This document shows, piece by piece, positions 47,750 to 60,558 of a stretch of 64,000 nucleotides of DNA. The DNA lies in assembly GCF_037325665.1 (NCBI RefSeq), contig NC_090248.1, positions 13,051,669 to 13,115,668 of the forward strand, in the 5' to 3' direction. The stretch comes from Littorina saxatilis (taxonomy: Eukaryota; Mollusca; Gastropoda; Littorinimorpha; Littorinidae). A program made the position numbers and the translations under genes. The notes beneath the pieces were generated by a model, which was not told the origin of the DNA, did no database searches, and saw only the letters and a list, made by a program, of their open reading frames with translations. Numbering within the stretch: the first letter of the stretch is position 1; each line of letters opens with the position of its first letter.

Positions 47750-49800
47750 TTTTTTTCAGACGTTTTTTAAGTTGAAACCTTGAAACTTCACACACATTTG
47801 GGGTTTAATCGCCCCCATGCATGGTAAAAGTCTTGTTGACCCTTGTCAGATTTCAAGGTCACGGCTGGGTCACATGTGGTTCAGAAAACGGATGAAACAT
47901 ATTTTTTCAGAGATTTTTGAAGCTAGAACCTTCAAACTTCAAACAACGCTTTTGCTTAATGATTGTTCAACATGGAGAATTCAAGGTTGATCCTTGAGAA
48001 ATGTGAAGGTCATAGCAGGGTCTCGTGTGGGTAAAAATGAGATTGTTCGGACACTGCATCAGTGCATGTAGCATGGAACGACAAAACATAAGTCATGTCA
48101 TATTTCAGATATCAGTACATTTACAAATGGACAACACCAGCAAACATGAACCAAGTCTGGTCGACCTTAGTCAAATGTCAAGGTCAAAGTGGCGTTATGG
48201 TTTGGGTAAAAAAAAAAGGAAATTGTATTGAACTTCAATTTATATAAAACCAAAGTCTGGTTGATCTGTTTTAAGATTTAAGGTCAAATCTGTTATTTAA
48301 GGTCAAATCAAATAGAAATTTGTTGATGCTTAAATCTTTGAAACTTCCAACAGGTTTGAGGTTTGACAACTTCTGGACTTTGAAATCTGGTATGGTTGAT
48401 CCTGGTAATATTAATTGGTCAAAACATCAAGATCAACAATTATAAAATAAGCACTTTCACCAATGTCAAGTGAGCAATAGCAGCAAACGTGAGTCTTATA
48501 AAGATTATCACTTTTTGTGTGACCTCAACTTGACCCCTCTGAATGCTCTCAATCATGGAAATTGACCACACTTTGATTATAACCAAACAACATCAAAACT
48601 TTGGAATGTGTGAAGTTTCAAAGGTGTTGCTTAAAAGGCGTTCGTGAAAATGACAATTGTATGTGTCTGACTTCAATGCGACCCCGCTGCGACCTTGACG
48701 TTTGATTGTATCAACCAGACTTTCATCATGTGTGAATGACTTCAAACACTATAAAACTAGTTGAAGAAATTGACAATTTTTCAAAGTTTAAGCCAGATGG
48801 CACTGCTGTGACCTTGAAATTTGACAAACATTAACCAGGCGGTCACCTTTTTTAGAAAATATCTTTAAAGCCATATGTACTCGATGAATATACACGCTAA
48901 TTGCTATACCAACAGCTGGAGACATGCTAAATTAAGTTCCCTGCAAGATATTGTGGTCTAGGACCCCTTAAATGTTGAGATATTTAAATTTTTATTTTGA
49001 TCTAGATCGTCCTATTTATAGATTTGCCAACAGAGGGAACGTTGACGCAAGGGAAATAACTCCGCGTCTTTGTTGACATCCTCACTTTTTCAGAGGCTAG
49101 AACAAGCTGTAATGCATGTATATGGTCCGCGCATGGCGACATATCGTCATTACATGGTCTTATGGTGCGTTTGACATCGATTATGGGCAAACTACACTTT
49201 GTAAACACGGGAGCGCGTACATATGCCTTTAAAGGATCTTTAACCTTACTGTGACCTTGGAATTTGATGAGGTTTAATTTAACTTGCGTAGTGTGCCAAG
49301 TTTCAAGGCCCTAGCTTCAAAAACATATGAGAAAACCTCATTGAAAAATGTATATGTTTGACCTCAACGCGACCCTGCTGTGACCTTGACAAGCAGACTT
49401 TAATCGTGTGTGAACATTATACACTAGAACTGTGTGTATTTTCAAAGCTCGTGCTATAAACGCGCTGAATAAATTGAAAATATTCCACATTTGGACCAGA
49501 TGTGACCCCGCTGTGACCTTGAACTTTGACAAAGATTAACCAGCAGGTCACTTTTAATGAGGTTTTATAAAAATGCTGAAAGTATGTGAAGTATGTAAAG
49601 TCTAACTGATCTAGTATTAAAACATGTAAGACGTGACAACGACAATTTTCCAGTTTGCAAAGGAAATTTAACCTCGCTGTGACCTTGAAATTCAATGTTG
49701 TTTAATGTGATGTGCACCATACCTGGAGGTCATTATACTTTGGTTGTGTGCCAAGTTTCAAAGCCCTAGCTTTAAAAACGTGCGAGATAACCTTAATGCT
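47750..49800. repeat. Diverged array rich in CTGTGACCTTGA motifs
   Basis: Units of about 120-170 bp built around GACCCCGCTGTGACCTTGA and CAAGTTTCAAAGCCCTAGCT, for example near 48685, 48807, 49247, 49374, 49507 and 49672. A family D element interrupts it. Highly diverged. Confidence 0.6.
48869..49228 (+). mobile_element. 360-bp TTAA element (family D), copy 2
   Basis: Same length, ends and TTAA borders (48865-48868, 49229-49232) as copy 1, with few differences inside, so both are young. Inserted in the TGACCTTGA-rich array. Confidence 0.85.
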
Positions 49801-50417
49801 ATGACTCAGTGCCGTTTTGAATGATATAACGAACAAAATTATCGTTATTTGTAAAATCATTTGGGTAAATTTATCTTTTCTTTTCGTAATTGGGTTCCAG
49901 CATCTGTTGTCTTAACAAAAATCACAATATCAGTCGTGTGTGTCAACTTTTATTTTTTAGCTCCTTTGTCCGCTTTTCGTGCGCACCTTTTGGCACTTAG
50001 TCATATATATATATATGACATCAATCTTGGAGTTATTTACATCTACACCTCTTGCAAATGTATGCAGAACTTTACAATTACATAATTTACAAACAAATTA
50101 AAAAAAATACCCCCCCACCCTCCAAACAAAAAAATTCAAAACAAAAATCAGGAAATGTAATTATCCCGACACCATTGATCCAAATGTGGTTGATGGATAT
50201 TTAGAGATTTAGTTATTTACTAGCTACTATGTCTGTAAACACTTTTTGACACAAAGTATAGGGGGTAGGCGTTTACTTGATTAAGTTGATACTTGGTGTT
50301 TAGAACTTCAAGTTAATTTACCCTTAAAAAAAAGTATAATGTTAACGAATTTTAAATCAGTCTTTTACTTTGTCTGCATCAAGAATCTGAATGGTAGTAC
50401 ATGTATTGGTATCATGA
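49801..50417. other. Gene-free sequence
   Basis: AT-rich, with one short AT microsatellite near 50003. No gene seen. Confidence 0.35.
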
Positions 50418-50426
50418 TGTTGGCTT

Positions 50427-50718
50427 AACATAACATAACATAACATAAGCGGCCTGATAGGCCTTTCAGCCTTTTGCCTGCTATGTATTTCAGCTAGTGA
50501 TTTGAAATATCGTTGTTTATATTTGTGCGCTGCGTACGTCCTAGGACGATCTCAATTGAGTTAAATTTGTAGAGAACATAAATTGTCTCCAGTGCTTGTC
50601 AAGTAAGTTTTTGAATGTGTTTAGTGTTCCTGCTGACACAATGTTGGGTGGTAAATTATTCCAGTTATTTACAACACGATTAGTAAAGAAGTTTGCATAC
50701 AGGTTAGTTTTAACAGTT
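50427..50718 (-). mobile_element. 5'-truncated CR1/Jockey-type LINE, C-terminal end
   Basis: Encodes FFTNRVVNNWNNLPPNIV and FKNLLDKHWRQF, the conserved C-terminus of reverse transcriptases of this type. The 3' end is a TTATG pentamer run (50427-50448). A 9-bp duplication TGTTGGCTT flanks it (50418-50426, 50719-50727). Confidence 0.85.
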
Positions 50719-50758
50719 TGTTGGCTTGATTCCATAGTAAGTATACTGCATAGAATAT

Positions 50759-50830
50759 ATGTGTGTGTGTGTGCGTGCGTGTCGATCACTGTGTGTGTGT
50801 GTGTGTGTGTATGTGTGTGTGTGCGCGCGC

Positions 50831-50861
<31 letters not shown>

Positions 50862-50935
50862 GAACGGTGAGACTGTGTGTGTGTCACTGACACTGTCACT
50901 GTGTGTGTCACTGTGTGTGTGTGTACGACAGGAAC
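50759..50935. repeat. Compound GT/CACTGT microsatellite
   Basis: GT runs broken by GCGCGCGC and repeated TGTCACTGTGTG blocks; two copies of CAGGAACGGTGA (near 50860 and 50930). Confidence 0.9.
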
Positions 50936-51059
50936 GGTGACAGACAAAATATGGAAACATGCACACGCATACGGCCCCTCCCAACCACATATGCAACTTT
51001 GATTATGCATGCGATCTAAACAAAGAACGTGCACCAAAGTCTAATGTAATAGTTGTTGA

Positions 51060-51534
51060 GTGCGTTGGAAATGCACCGAACTTGACACAGTTTTCAAGAC
51101 TTTCGAAACGATCGCTGTTTTCACTCACTTGAACAGAGCCTCGTCGTCCATCGCCGTGTTTTTGGGAGCTACGTTTACTCCAGTGACTTGGCGAAAAAAT
51201 AATCCCTTGATCGGCTTCTCGCCCTCGGGAACTTCACAGGTGATTGCGAGCCGTGAGAAAGTACTTCACATTCCTATTTTGAATATGGCGGCTTCCGGCA
51301 AAAGTCACTATTTTTAGATTAGTGTCAAAACTACAAGGGGACGCGACTCTCATTCTTGTGACTGTGAGCAGAGTTTCGGGCCTTGTCATTCTGGGGAACC
51401 CGGAGCTCTGTTCATACCGAGAACAAGCCGCGAGAAACTTGTCAATATTGAGGAGGAACGCAGTTCTTGTGTACGGGAGGAATGAGGTTTCAAAATGTGG
51501 TAATGACTGCCAGAGAGCACGTTCAATTGATGCA
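51060..51534 (+). promoter_or_regulatory. Probable 5' UTR/promoter of the secreted-protein gene
   Basis: Repeat-free stretch before the start codon. It holds ATATGGCGGC at 51294-51303, close to the YY1 core often placed just after a start site, which also opens a ten-codon upstream reading frame (51295-51327). No TATA box is evident. Confidence 0.35.
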
Positions 51535-51714
51535 ATGGGGTGTCATCACGCTTGTGCCTTTCTAGCGCTGCTGCTGATTTTTGGAGACACACACAACTTT
51601 CTCTTTGCTGAGGACACTCTCAAAATAGTGCAATGTGTTGATTCCGGTCAAACTGTAGGAGGCACTACAGTGATGTATCCCGCAGACGCTACGCCCACAA
51701 ATTGCACAGCGAGC
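51535..51714 (+). CDS. Secreted or single-pass membrane protein, exon 1 (signal peptide)
   Basis: First ATG in its frame (51535-51537). It encodes MGCHHACAFLALLLIFGD, a hydrophobic signal peptide with a likely cleavage after FLFA, followed by a mature start EDTLKIVQCVDSGQTVGG and one N-glycosylation sequon (NCT). The exon ends in phase 0 at a consensus donor GTAAGT. The gene runs on to three further exons and past the window end. I do not recognise the family. Confidence 0.72.
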
Positions 51715-54696
51715 GTAAGTTCGCCGGTTAATTGATGATTTTACAGTTTGGTGAACGCTTTATTTTGTTGCCATTTCTGTCATACTTTCCGTTGTCATGT
51801 TTCTGTCAATACTAAGTGTCATCCTTTCGATTGTCATGTCTCCCCCCCCCCCCCCCCCCCTCCCCAAAAGCACTTCTTCTTCTGAGTCATGCATGAACTG
51901 GGTCCTATAGGACGTTTTAAGTTCAGCGTGTTTGTCGTCAATCACAGTGATGAAAGAATTTGTTGCAGATTTTCTTGTTGTTTTTGTTTCCCTAGAATCA
52001 CTCTGTTTCATGAAACCAAAACTTCAAGTTCTGATGAAGCATTTAATTGTTGTGTGTGAAATTAAGCCATATATTCTTGTCTACATTTTCCAATAATATC
52101 AGTGATGTACATTTTTCTAGCAGCCTTTAGGACAATTGTCCTGAAGACTGAAAATCAATAGGACACAGTGTCCTGAGATTGCAATTTCAATTGGACAAAA
52201 ACACGATGCGTAAAACCGCATTTAAAAAGATTTTTCAGTTTAAATTCTTCCACCTTCCGCGACTGTCATGACTAGATACTCAAAGGATTGAATCACATTT
52301 CAAAGTTATTTGAACAGTTGTCGGTTTTTTTTTTCACTGTCCATCTGTCGACAATGTTTTTCAGGTAGGCATCTGACGGTTTTCTTTTTTTCTTCTTGGT
52401 CCAACTTGAGGATAAATTAATTCAAAGAATCAGATCCCATTTGGTGCCTCGTTCACTCAACAAACTGGTCACACGCAGTGCATAGGCTACTTTCGCTTGG
52501 CAAAACCGAAACCAGCTTTCCTCACGCAGTGTTTACTTTCGCTTGGCAAAATCGAAACAAGCTTTCCTCTTGAACATTGAACAGTCCGCATGTCCGCTTC
52601 ATTGTCAAAAACGATCGGACCCTTGACCACTTCTTCTGTAGGTTAATCGGACCTGTGTCCTGCTGGGGTTAAAGCTATAGGTCCTGGGGAAATTGGATCG
52701 GTCAGAGACCGGAGACCGACTAAAATGTACATCACTGAATATGATTTAGTTTTCTCTTTTTTTGAATTTATTTCCCAAGTGAATACATACATGCTGCATG
52801 GTTGAAGAAAACTTACTTGTATGCTTATGCCACCCCTTGTTAATGAAGATTTATCTGGTCTCATCTTATCTCTCTGTCTGTAAGAAAAAGAGACTTTGAA
52901 TATAATATAATATAATTTTATTGGGAAAAATTGATTTTCACTTGTATTTCATTTGCAAAGGTATAGGTGGCTGATGTGGTGTAAGGCAACAGTTCAGATT
53001 AGTAGCACAACAGTATAAGAATAACCCAATTCATACTCATAGTCGTATTAAAACTATATATATGCATTTTGGTGTACAAATTCTCTTTAGTTTGCTCTTC
53101 TGAAAACTGAAATGTTATAGAAAAAATTCCCTCAAGCTGAAAGTGCTTGTGCTTGCTCTGTCTCAGCCTACTAGATGATCAGGCTGTTATTGCTGCAACC
53201 TCTTTGGCTTGGCAACAGGTGGAGAGATAACTATGCAACCACTGCTACTGTAGCCAGGAGGGATAAAATCTCATTGCCTCTAACAAAGGCAGATTATTAA
53301 TTTTGTAGTGAGCTCTTGGTAGTGGTACAGCAGTACCTGTGAAACGTGTTGTTCTTCAAACCCTTTTGCATTTTTTTAAAATTTAAATTTTTTTTTTTTA
53401 TCGGATGCATTATTCTGACCTCTTGCCGGTGGACTCTTTGATAGTTGTGACATGTATGTCTATTACAGTATTAGTACTCTTAGCCAGGACATTTGCGCCC
53501 ATGGATAATTTAAATCTAGTTCCTACTGACTTAGTGTTCTCTGAGTCTGGCTCTGGGAACATCAGTTGTGAGCCCATGAATACTCCCCTCATCAAGACAG
53601 ACCAGCAACAAACACACCTCCTCCCCTCCAAGAAAAGACACCTGCTGAGGTTTTGTCTATCATCTAGATCAAAATATACCTGTCATCACAGGCCACCTGT
53701 TTTATACAGATGCTTTTTTTTGCTGGTTCCAAGAGTGTTCTTTCGTGGCGGGTATAATCACTGTACACAGGAACACCACATCATTTCTCTTAGTTCATTT
53801 GTGACCCTCCACCACGGAATGAGTCACATGTCACCTTTGCATGATTTTCATATTGTTACATTTTCCTAAAGAGTTTTTCATGGTCTATCCAGTGGTGAAA
53901 ACTGTTTTAGAAAAGAGCAAAAACTGTTTGAGTTATAACTATAAGCCTGTGACTAAGGTGACCCTCACACAGTTACCAGACACCCCCCCGGACTTATATT
54001 AAGCCCAGCGCAGAACCGCGCGAGGTGACATGCGACTCATTTCGTGGTGGAGGGTCACATTTGTGCTGTATTTATGGGATTTAACTCATGTTACGAATGG
54101 TGTGTGTTTGTTGCTGGTCTGTCTTGAGGGGAATACTGCATCCTGTTTCCTGAGGTTGAAAGGAAGATTGTGGAAGGGGGTACTTGACTATCATTCAATG
54201 ACAAGGAAGAAATTGATATGTTCACACTTTAGCATGGCTATAAACTTAGTTTGCTTTAGTCATTGTTTCTCTGTTTTTCATAAACCAAGCCAGTCAAACA
54301 TTTTGAGTATGTCAACAGAAGAATGTTGATAAAATAAAGAGCCCCGCTAATCCCTTTTAAAACAGATTGGTTGTAAACTAACCAGAAATTGGCATACCCT
54401 GAAAAGTGTATTAATTCCCTCTCTACTTTTGTTTTTCAGAGTTTGCAGTGGGTGTGATAAATTGACACAATAAATAGGTATTATGAGTATGGCATAAAAT
54501 GTGGTTAAAAGTTCCTGCAGTTCTTTTAAAAACTATAGAAAATGTATGTTCAGAGCTAAGTTAGTTCTGTGCAGAAATAGAGCCAGCTCGTTGTTTGTCC
54601 TTCAGAGCTACCACCCTTAACTACATGTATAGATCTGCATGCAGTTCACTTAGACGTTCTGGGTCATTTCACTTGGCACAGTTTTATTCCTTTATA
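51715..54696 (+). other. Intron 1 of the secreted-protein gene, proximal part
   Basis: T-rich intronic DNA with a poly-C run at 51842-51860. The 154-codon frame at 53405-53869 lacks a domain and flanking splice sites of correct phase; not called. Confidence 0.4.
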
Positions 54697-55393
54697 CCCC
54701 TGTCACACTAGGGCTGCGTCCTCACGGAGTTGGCACGGCGTTGGTAATTTCTCAGAGCGCCGTGGGATCACAGGAAAATTCTGCGATTGACTGCGCTCTT
54801 ACGGAGTGCTTATGCATGGCATGCTAGGAGTTATCACTGCGCGTCCACGACGTGTCGATTAAGCGGAAGTGCATGTATACGACAGGGGAGTGTACTCTGC
54901 GTTATGGGGTTTTGCTCACAACGCACTTGCAACTTCCTGCAAACTCTGACAGACACGGTAGAAGCGCAGTGACATCCCCATGGACTCCGTGAGGTCTCCG
55001 TGCAAACGCCCTGCAAACGCTGATGGACGCGGTAGAAGTGCTGTGACATCTCCGTGAGGTCTCCGTGCAAGCGCCGCCGACTACCACTCCGCGCCAATGG
55101 AGATCTTGTGGCACTGTAGGAGACCTTACTGCGCTGCTACGACGACCCTACGGTGTTCCTACCACACGCACATATAGATATATCAGAACGTCGAGCGACG
55201 GCGCGATCTTTGTGCATGCTCAAAGTGCGCGCCGTTGCATGGCGTTCTTGGCGACCCCACCATGTCAAATGGAGATGCCACCGCATTTCCACGGCGCTAA
55301 AGGAGACCCTGCTGCGCGCACCGGGTTGGCATTCTTAATTTGTTTTGGACGCCGCAGGAACGCCGTGAGGATGCAGCCCTAGTGTGACAGGGG
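54697..55393. mobile_element. GC-rich 697-bp terminal-inverted-repeat element
   Basis: Ends CCCCTGTCACACTAGGGCTG then CGTCCTCACGG, inverted at the right with one change, about 33 bp. Much richer in GC and CpG than the surrounding intron. Interior has repeated GAGGTCTCCGTGCAA blocks. No transposase. Confidence 0.75.
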
Positions 55394-55739
55394 TTTTACC
55401 AGTATGGGTTGTTGTACAAATACTTGTACAAGATGGATTTCAAAATACCGTTCAAGAAAAGTAACCACGCAAGGGTTAGACACATATTTGTAGAGGAATT
55501 AAAAACCAGCAGTGCAAACGTTTGACGCTTATAACTAGGTCTCCAGCATTCTGTTACTCCTGTTTACACTTCGTGGCCATTTATTTATTCTTTTGTGTCT
55601 TTTTTTTCTGTAAAGATCCTGTTGCTGTGTGTTAAACATGAATAGATAAGTAAATATTTCCCCATCTGCTCTTTTTGTTTTCTTCTTCTTCTTTCTTTCT
55701 CTCTTTCTTTTGCTGTTTTTTTCTTTCATGTGTACTTAA

Positions 55740-56519
55740 AGCCCCACTCCGCCTTCTGTAAACCATCTGTTTCTGATCCCTGATCCTCCCGAGCTTTTAC
55801 AGACTGTACAAACATACTTCCATTTGAACGCTTACCACTCGGAATCCTGGCTGCTTTCTGTTGAAAATGAGACATTTTCAAACAAATTTATTTTGTGCAG
55901 TTATAAAAAGGATGTACATGTACTATAAAACAATTCGGAAGCCTCGTTTTGGCGCTAAAACTAACTTTTAAAATCTAAAACATAAATGGACAAACATTCT
56001 TAAATCATAAATTGATTCTTTTTTCATCAAGACAAGATCAGTACAATTAAAAGTTTTGAACGTTTAAAAAAAAGGGAGCTCCCCAGAAGGAGGTCTCATG
56101 CAAGGTCGTGTTTGCCCAAGCAGATGAATTTTCTGCATATCGCCTGTTTCTTTGAAAGGTCAACCACCACCGCTCAGTACGTGTCACATGCAGTCGTTTG
56201 TTGCATTTTAGATTCAGAGTTACACAATAACGTGCTATTGCAGATACAGTGAGTCGCATTGAAACCACAAACTGACGACTTAATTCATCGCGTATGTGAA
56301 AAAGGGAAAGTGGGTCACACGGATCCACAACTCGATTAGGGGTTGAATAAACCACGAGAACTGGTGTGTGGTTTAAGCATGCTAAATCGCCATTCAAACG
56401 AACTGTGTCATTTAATGATGTTAAATATGCTAGTGCGAGTATGTTCCATAAGGTTAGAATAGCTTATTTCGTGAAAGATTCCATCGTTCTGTAAACCTCA
56501 TCTGAGGCAGAGTGAGGCT
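55740..56519. mobile_element. TTAA element related to family E, different ends
   Basis: TTAA borders (55736-55739, 56520-56523), with ends AAGCCCCACTCCGCC and, reversed, AAGCCTCACTCTGCC. The middle shares the block ATTCTTTTTTCATCAAGACA with copies 1 and 2, so it is a chimaera or an older subfamily. Confidence 0.75.
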
Positions 56520-56523
56520 TTAA

Positions 56524-59500
56524 TCTTCCTTGTTTGCTGTAAGCAAATAGTCTTTACTGAATAACATCATTTGATGGCATGAAATTCACTTCGGGTGTAT
56601 GTTGAATGAGAACAGAAAGGTTTCAGCATGAACATTTCAGACAGTTTTTGTCCCACTCAGATTTCACTTGGTTTTATTTCTCAGCTGCTATTATAGGAAT
56701 CATGCATTATGGGCTCCCACGGATAATTTAAAAAAAAAATACCAGTCACTTCAAAAGGAGAGGAAAAAACACACCGCATTCAAAATTTGCCTCGCAAGTG
56801 CCAATTGTGCTTGAGCAGTGTGACCCCTCTGATTGTTAGTAGGACTTTTTCCTTATTCTTTAAAGTCACATTCCTTCCAATGTATGCAAAGATTCAACTT
56901 ATCATCTCAGATCTGGCCAGGAAGTTTTACATGGAATAAGACCATCCCTCTACTTGGACGCACACTCAAAAACAACGAGAATTCATGCTCAGCGTGAGAA
57001 CCTATGCTGTTTAATTGATTGAATTTGTACACAATATACCACTACATGTGTATGTTGAACAAATAATTCATTCAAATTCCCTCACTGCACAGAAAGCATG
57101 CAGGTTGTTGACTTGTGGGTACTTTGTGTGAGTGCAGGGACGGGACGACAATTGTAAAAGCCTGGCTATAAGAATTCTGAGATGGTGAGCTAAACTTTTT
57201 TCACTAGAAGGACTGTGCCTTGCTGTCTTTCACTGTTTCAGTTTCAGTTCCTTTCAAGATGTTTGTCCTCATGTGCTGCATTGAGTGTGTTTCTCATCAA
57301 ACACTTGAGTGCTTCTCATCAAAACATTGACATTTGGATACGAGTTGCATGTGATTAAGTGCATTCAGACTTTGACAGGTCAGACATGATAGGGAAATGT
57401 TATGAACGGTTATGTCTGACATTAAGAGTCTTTAGTGAAATTGTATGACCTGAGACTTTATGAACCCAGCTATTAGTGCCGTCTGATCAGCTACATAAAC
57501 ATCAAACATTAAAGTTGTACATGCAGTTATGTTACTTTCATGGATATTGTTGACACTATTTATTAGTAAAGTGTCAATTTGTGACATGGTGGGTTATGTT
57601 TTGGTTATTGTGCTAATGTATATATATATATATATATTGACTTTAATTTTTTCAGTATGTAGTATCGCTCAACTGATGTAATGAAAACATTAGTGGACAC
57701 TTATATATATATATGTGTTAGTTTGCAGTATCTGCAACTTGTATAAACTGAACGGCATGCACAATAATGCAGACAGCAAAGCATTGATTTTTCTTGCAGG
57801 AGGGAGCAATATTCTCTGACTCAGTTGTTGAAAAATGTTGCTGAGCGACTCTGATATCTCCGTTAGCCAATGCTTTTTTTTTGTCAACAACTTTCTATAA
57901 AGCCTTTTGTGGCTGATCAAAAAAAGAGCCCATGGACCCACAGCTCATGTTTCTTGGTTGAATGTTTGCTTAAAAGAAAAGGCTGAGGTGATACTATTAA
58001 GCCTGCACATGTATGTTTACAAAGCCTGAATGAATATATTGTGCAACACAAACCGGATCTTAAATGCGCACCATAAAGCCAGGATTTAAGGTTCAGTACT
58101 GCTGTACAAGTCATATTTTGGCACTGGGACAGAAATTCTTCTGTACCTATTTGAAATTGCTTAAGTATTAGCCCTCTTGATTCCTCCCCTTCTCTCATGA
58201 TCACCACCCCCACCCCCCTTCAATCCAGAGTTTGACTTGCTATCACAAGTTTGTAATGTATTATTTCCTTCTCCCACTCCTCAGGTCTACCACCCACTCC
58301 CCTCCCCTACTCCTCCCTGCCCCCTCCTTGCCCCAAGCTGCCCCTTCCTTGCCCCAAGCTGCCCCCTCCTTGCCCCAAACTGCCCTATCTTATCCCTTAA
58401 TGCCTCTTGTATTTAACACATTTAAAAGACATGAAAGGTACACTTCAACCGAATTCATAGACTGTGACAAGTCCTTTTTTTTCTCTTTGTGCTGCAAGGA
58501 ATACTTGGCAGCACAGTGGGACTTGTGTTGAAAGGGTATTTTAGGACCAGGCAAAAGTGCCCTTTTATTATTATTATTATAGGTGGCCTTTCTCGATAGG
58601 TATATATTTTGGTCAAGATAATAGATAAAGGGACAGCAGAAAGCGTCCTTTCATGGGAGGTGTACTCTCATTTGAGGGGCCTGATATCAAAGGTACCACA
58701 GTACAGGTGTTGAGGCTTGCGAAACAGACTATGTGTATTGCTCAAGCTAAGGGTAGGGTGCTGGCAAGATCACACACACTGACACCCTTACACCACCATT
58801 ATTCCTGCATGTCAGTGTCATAGTTGTCCTTACTGTGCAGCCAATGGAAATAGCAGGAAATATTTAACCCACTTGGTTCTGCTCCCTTTGTTGTCTTTTC
58901 AACTCTTGTTGCTGGGTTAAACGATTTGATCGAGTGACTGCCAAGTCTTTGTAATGTGTTTTTTTGTTATAGGGGGGAGGGGGGGGGGGTCAAAGGTTTC
59001 TTCCTTGATAAAGCTGTTAGTAATTGATCTCTGCACACACACACACACACACACACACATGGTGACAAACAAAAGCACACACATAAAGTTAGAATTTGTT
59101 ACAGAGATTAAAAAGATAAAGACCACAAAAAAACACAGAGTGAGGAGGCTAACACATGCACCTGCTTGATTGAATGGACACTTTGTAAGACATTTCTATG
59201 AGTACTTTGTACAACTGAACTGAGGTGCTTATTTACACTTCATGTCAACACGTGAAAGTCGATAGTTCCTACTTTAAACTTGAAAGAATGAACCAAAATA
59301 GCTCTGCCGATACTAGTAACTAGGAGTAATACAGGCAGAGCTATTTTGGTCTTTTCTTTTGGGCCTTATGCTTCTTATTGAAACCCTGAAAAACATAATT
59401 ATATATACCGTATATATGTCATTCCAATGTTTTTTTGTAATTTTTGCTTAGTTAATTTTTGTTGATAACACATTTCTATGATTTATATTCTTGGCAAGAT

Positions 59501-59583
59501 TTTTAAGCAATTGAAGATCGATAGCTATACATTGCTTTTGGTATGAATTTATGTAACTTCTGCATATGTTTGTATGTTGTCAG
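56524..59583 (+). other. Intron 1 of the secreted-protein gene, distal part
   Basis: Mostly unique. Holds AT runs near 57619 and 57702, a CTGCCCC-repeat (58314-58385), a diverged relative of the 1247-1661 MITE (58590-58715), a G-run at 58976 and a CA run at 59034-59060. No further exon seen. Confidence 0.4.
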
Positions 59584-59638
59584 GGCCCCACCAAGGGTTT
59601 ACAGTGCAGGATTGGCAACTACAAAAAAAACCACCCAG
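59584..59638 (+). CDS. Secreted or membrane protein, exon 2 (55 nt)
   Basis: Acceptor TATGTTGTCAG, donor GTATGG. Eighteen residues, GPTKGLQCRIGNYKKNHP, plus one base. Its length (3n+1) is exactly what is needed to convert the phase-0 end of exon 1 into the phase-1 entry of exon 3, which is the main support for it. One cysteine. Further small exons in the 7.9 kb intron 1 cannot be excluded. Confidence 0.6.
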
Positions 59639-59903
59639 GTATGGGTTAGATACATACAATAAGAGAAAAATGTAGTTATTTCAGGCTTTTTATTCCCCAG
59701 AGAAATTAGAGACTTACAATAACAAGCTAGTGTTTCTTCTGTAGCTCCTAGATCTTTGTGCAACACAGATGATACATCAGGAAGTAAGAGTTACGAGTTT
59801 GTTTTTGTGCAGCAAGCGAGCATTATTCCTGGTCATGTATTTTTCCTGTTTTGTATCAGTGATATTATTGTAATCTTACATCAACAACAACAAAACCAAT
59901 AAA

Positions 59904-60503
59904 CAGAGCCTAGCATTGTAAGCCGTTCGGCTTACTTTACGCCGAAATAACATCTCCAGTACGCGGAACTCGATTTGGTGTACGCCGAAATGCAAAAACC
60001 TGTTATTCCCAAACGGTAAACCCAAACAGTCCCAGCTTTCGTTTTGTGCGCCGTTCGGTTCAATTCTCAATCGGTTTGACAGTTTGCTTGAGCACGCACT
60101 TCCTCTGGCATCGCGCGAGCATGCTTTGTTGTGCCGGTGTTTTGTGGCTCTAAATTTGAAATAATGTCTCGAAGCGACATTGTTGAACGTGGTCAGCCAT
60201 TCAGTGACAAAGAATCCAGGTATTCCTGGAAGTGGGAATGGCACTTCAAGTTTTGGCCAAATAACACAAGATTGTCAGTTTTCTTGTTTTCTGTCTGTGT
60301 TTTGCTTGTTGGTGAAGGCATAATTTAGTTGCTCAATCTTCTTTGGGGGGAGGGTCATTTTAGGTAAAAAATCTCAAAAAAATCTTCAAAGCCCCCCGAA
60401 CCCCCACCAGGGGCTTTGCCCCTGGACCCCACTGGGGGCCTCCTGCGGCCCCCAGACCCCCGCCTTTGTAAGCTGAACTCACTTTTTCCAATGCTAGGCC
60501 CTG
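59904..60503 (-). mobile_element. hAT-like nonautonomous element (family F), copy 2
   Basis: Inverted relative to copy 1, with the same termini (one base changed at the left) and AATAAA directly outside both ends (59898-59903, 60504-60509). Lies in an intron of the secreted-protein gene. Confidence 0.65.
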
Positions 60504-60558
60504 AATAAATGTAAAAAAAGAATATTAAAATTCAAATTCGAGGCTTTATAAGAATTAA

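Noticed and set aside
53405-53869. 154-codon plus-strand frame
   Set aside because: Begins in a poly-T flank within an intron and has no domain or splice partner.
54834-55114. Open frames on the minus strand in the GC-rich element
   Set aside because: GC-rich DNA leaves frames open by chance; no transposase motif is present.
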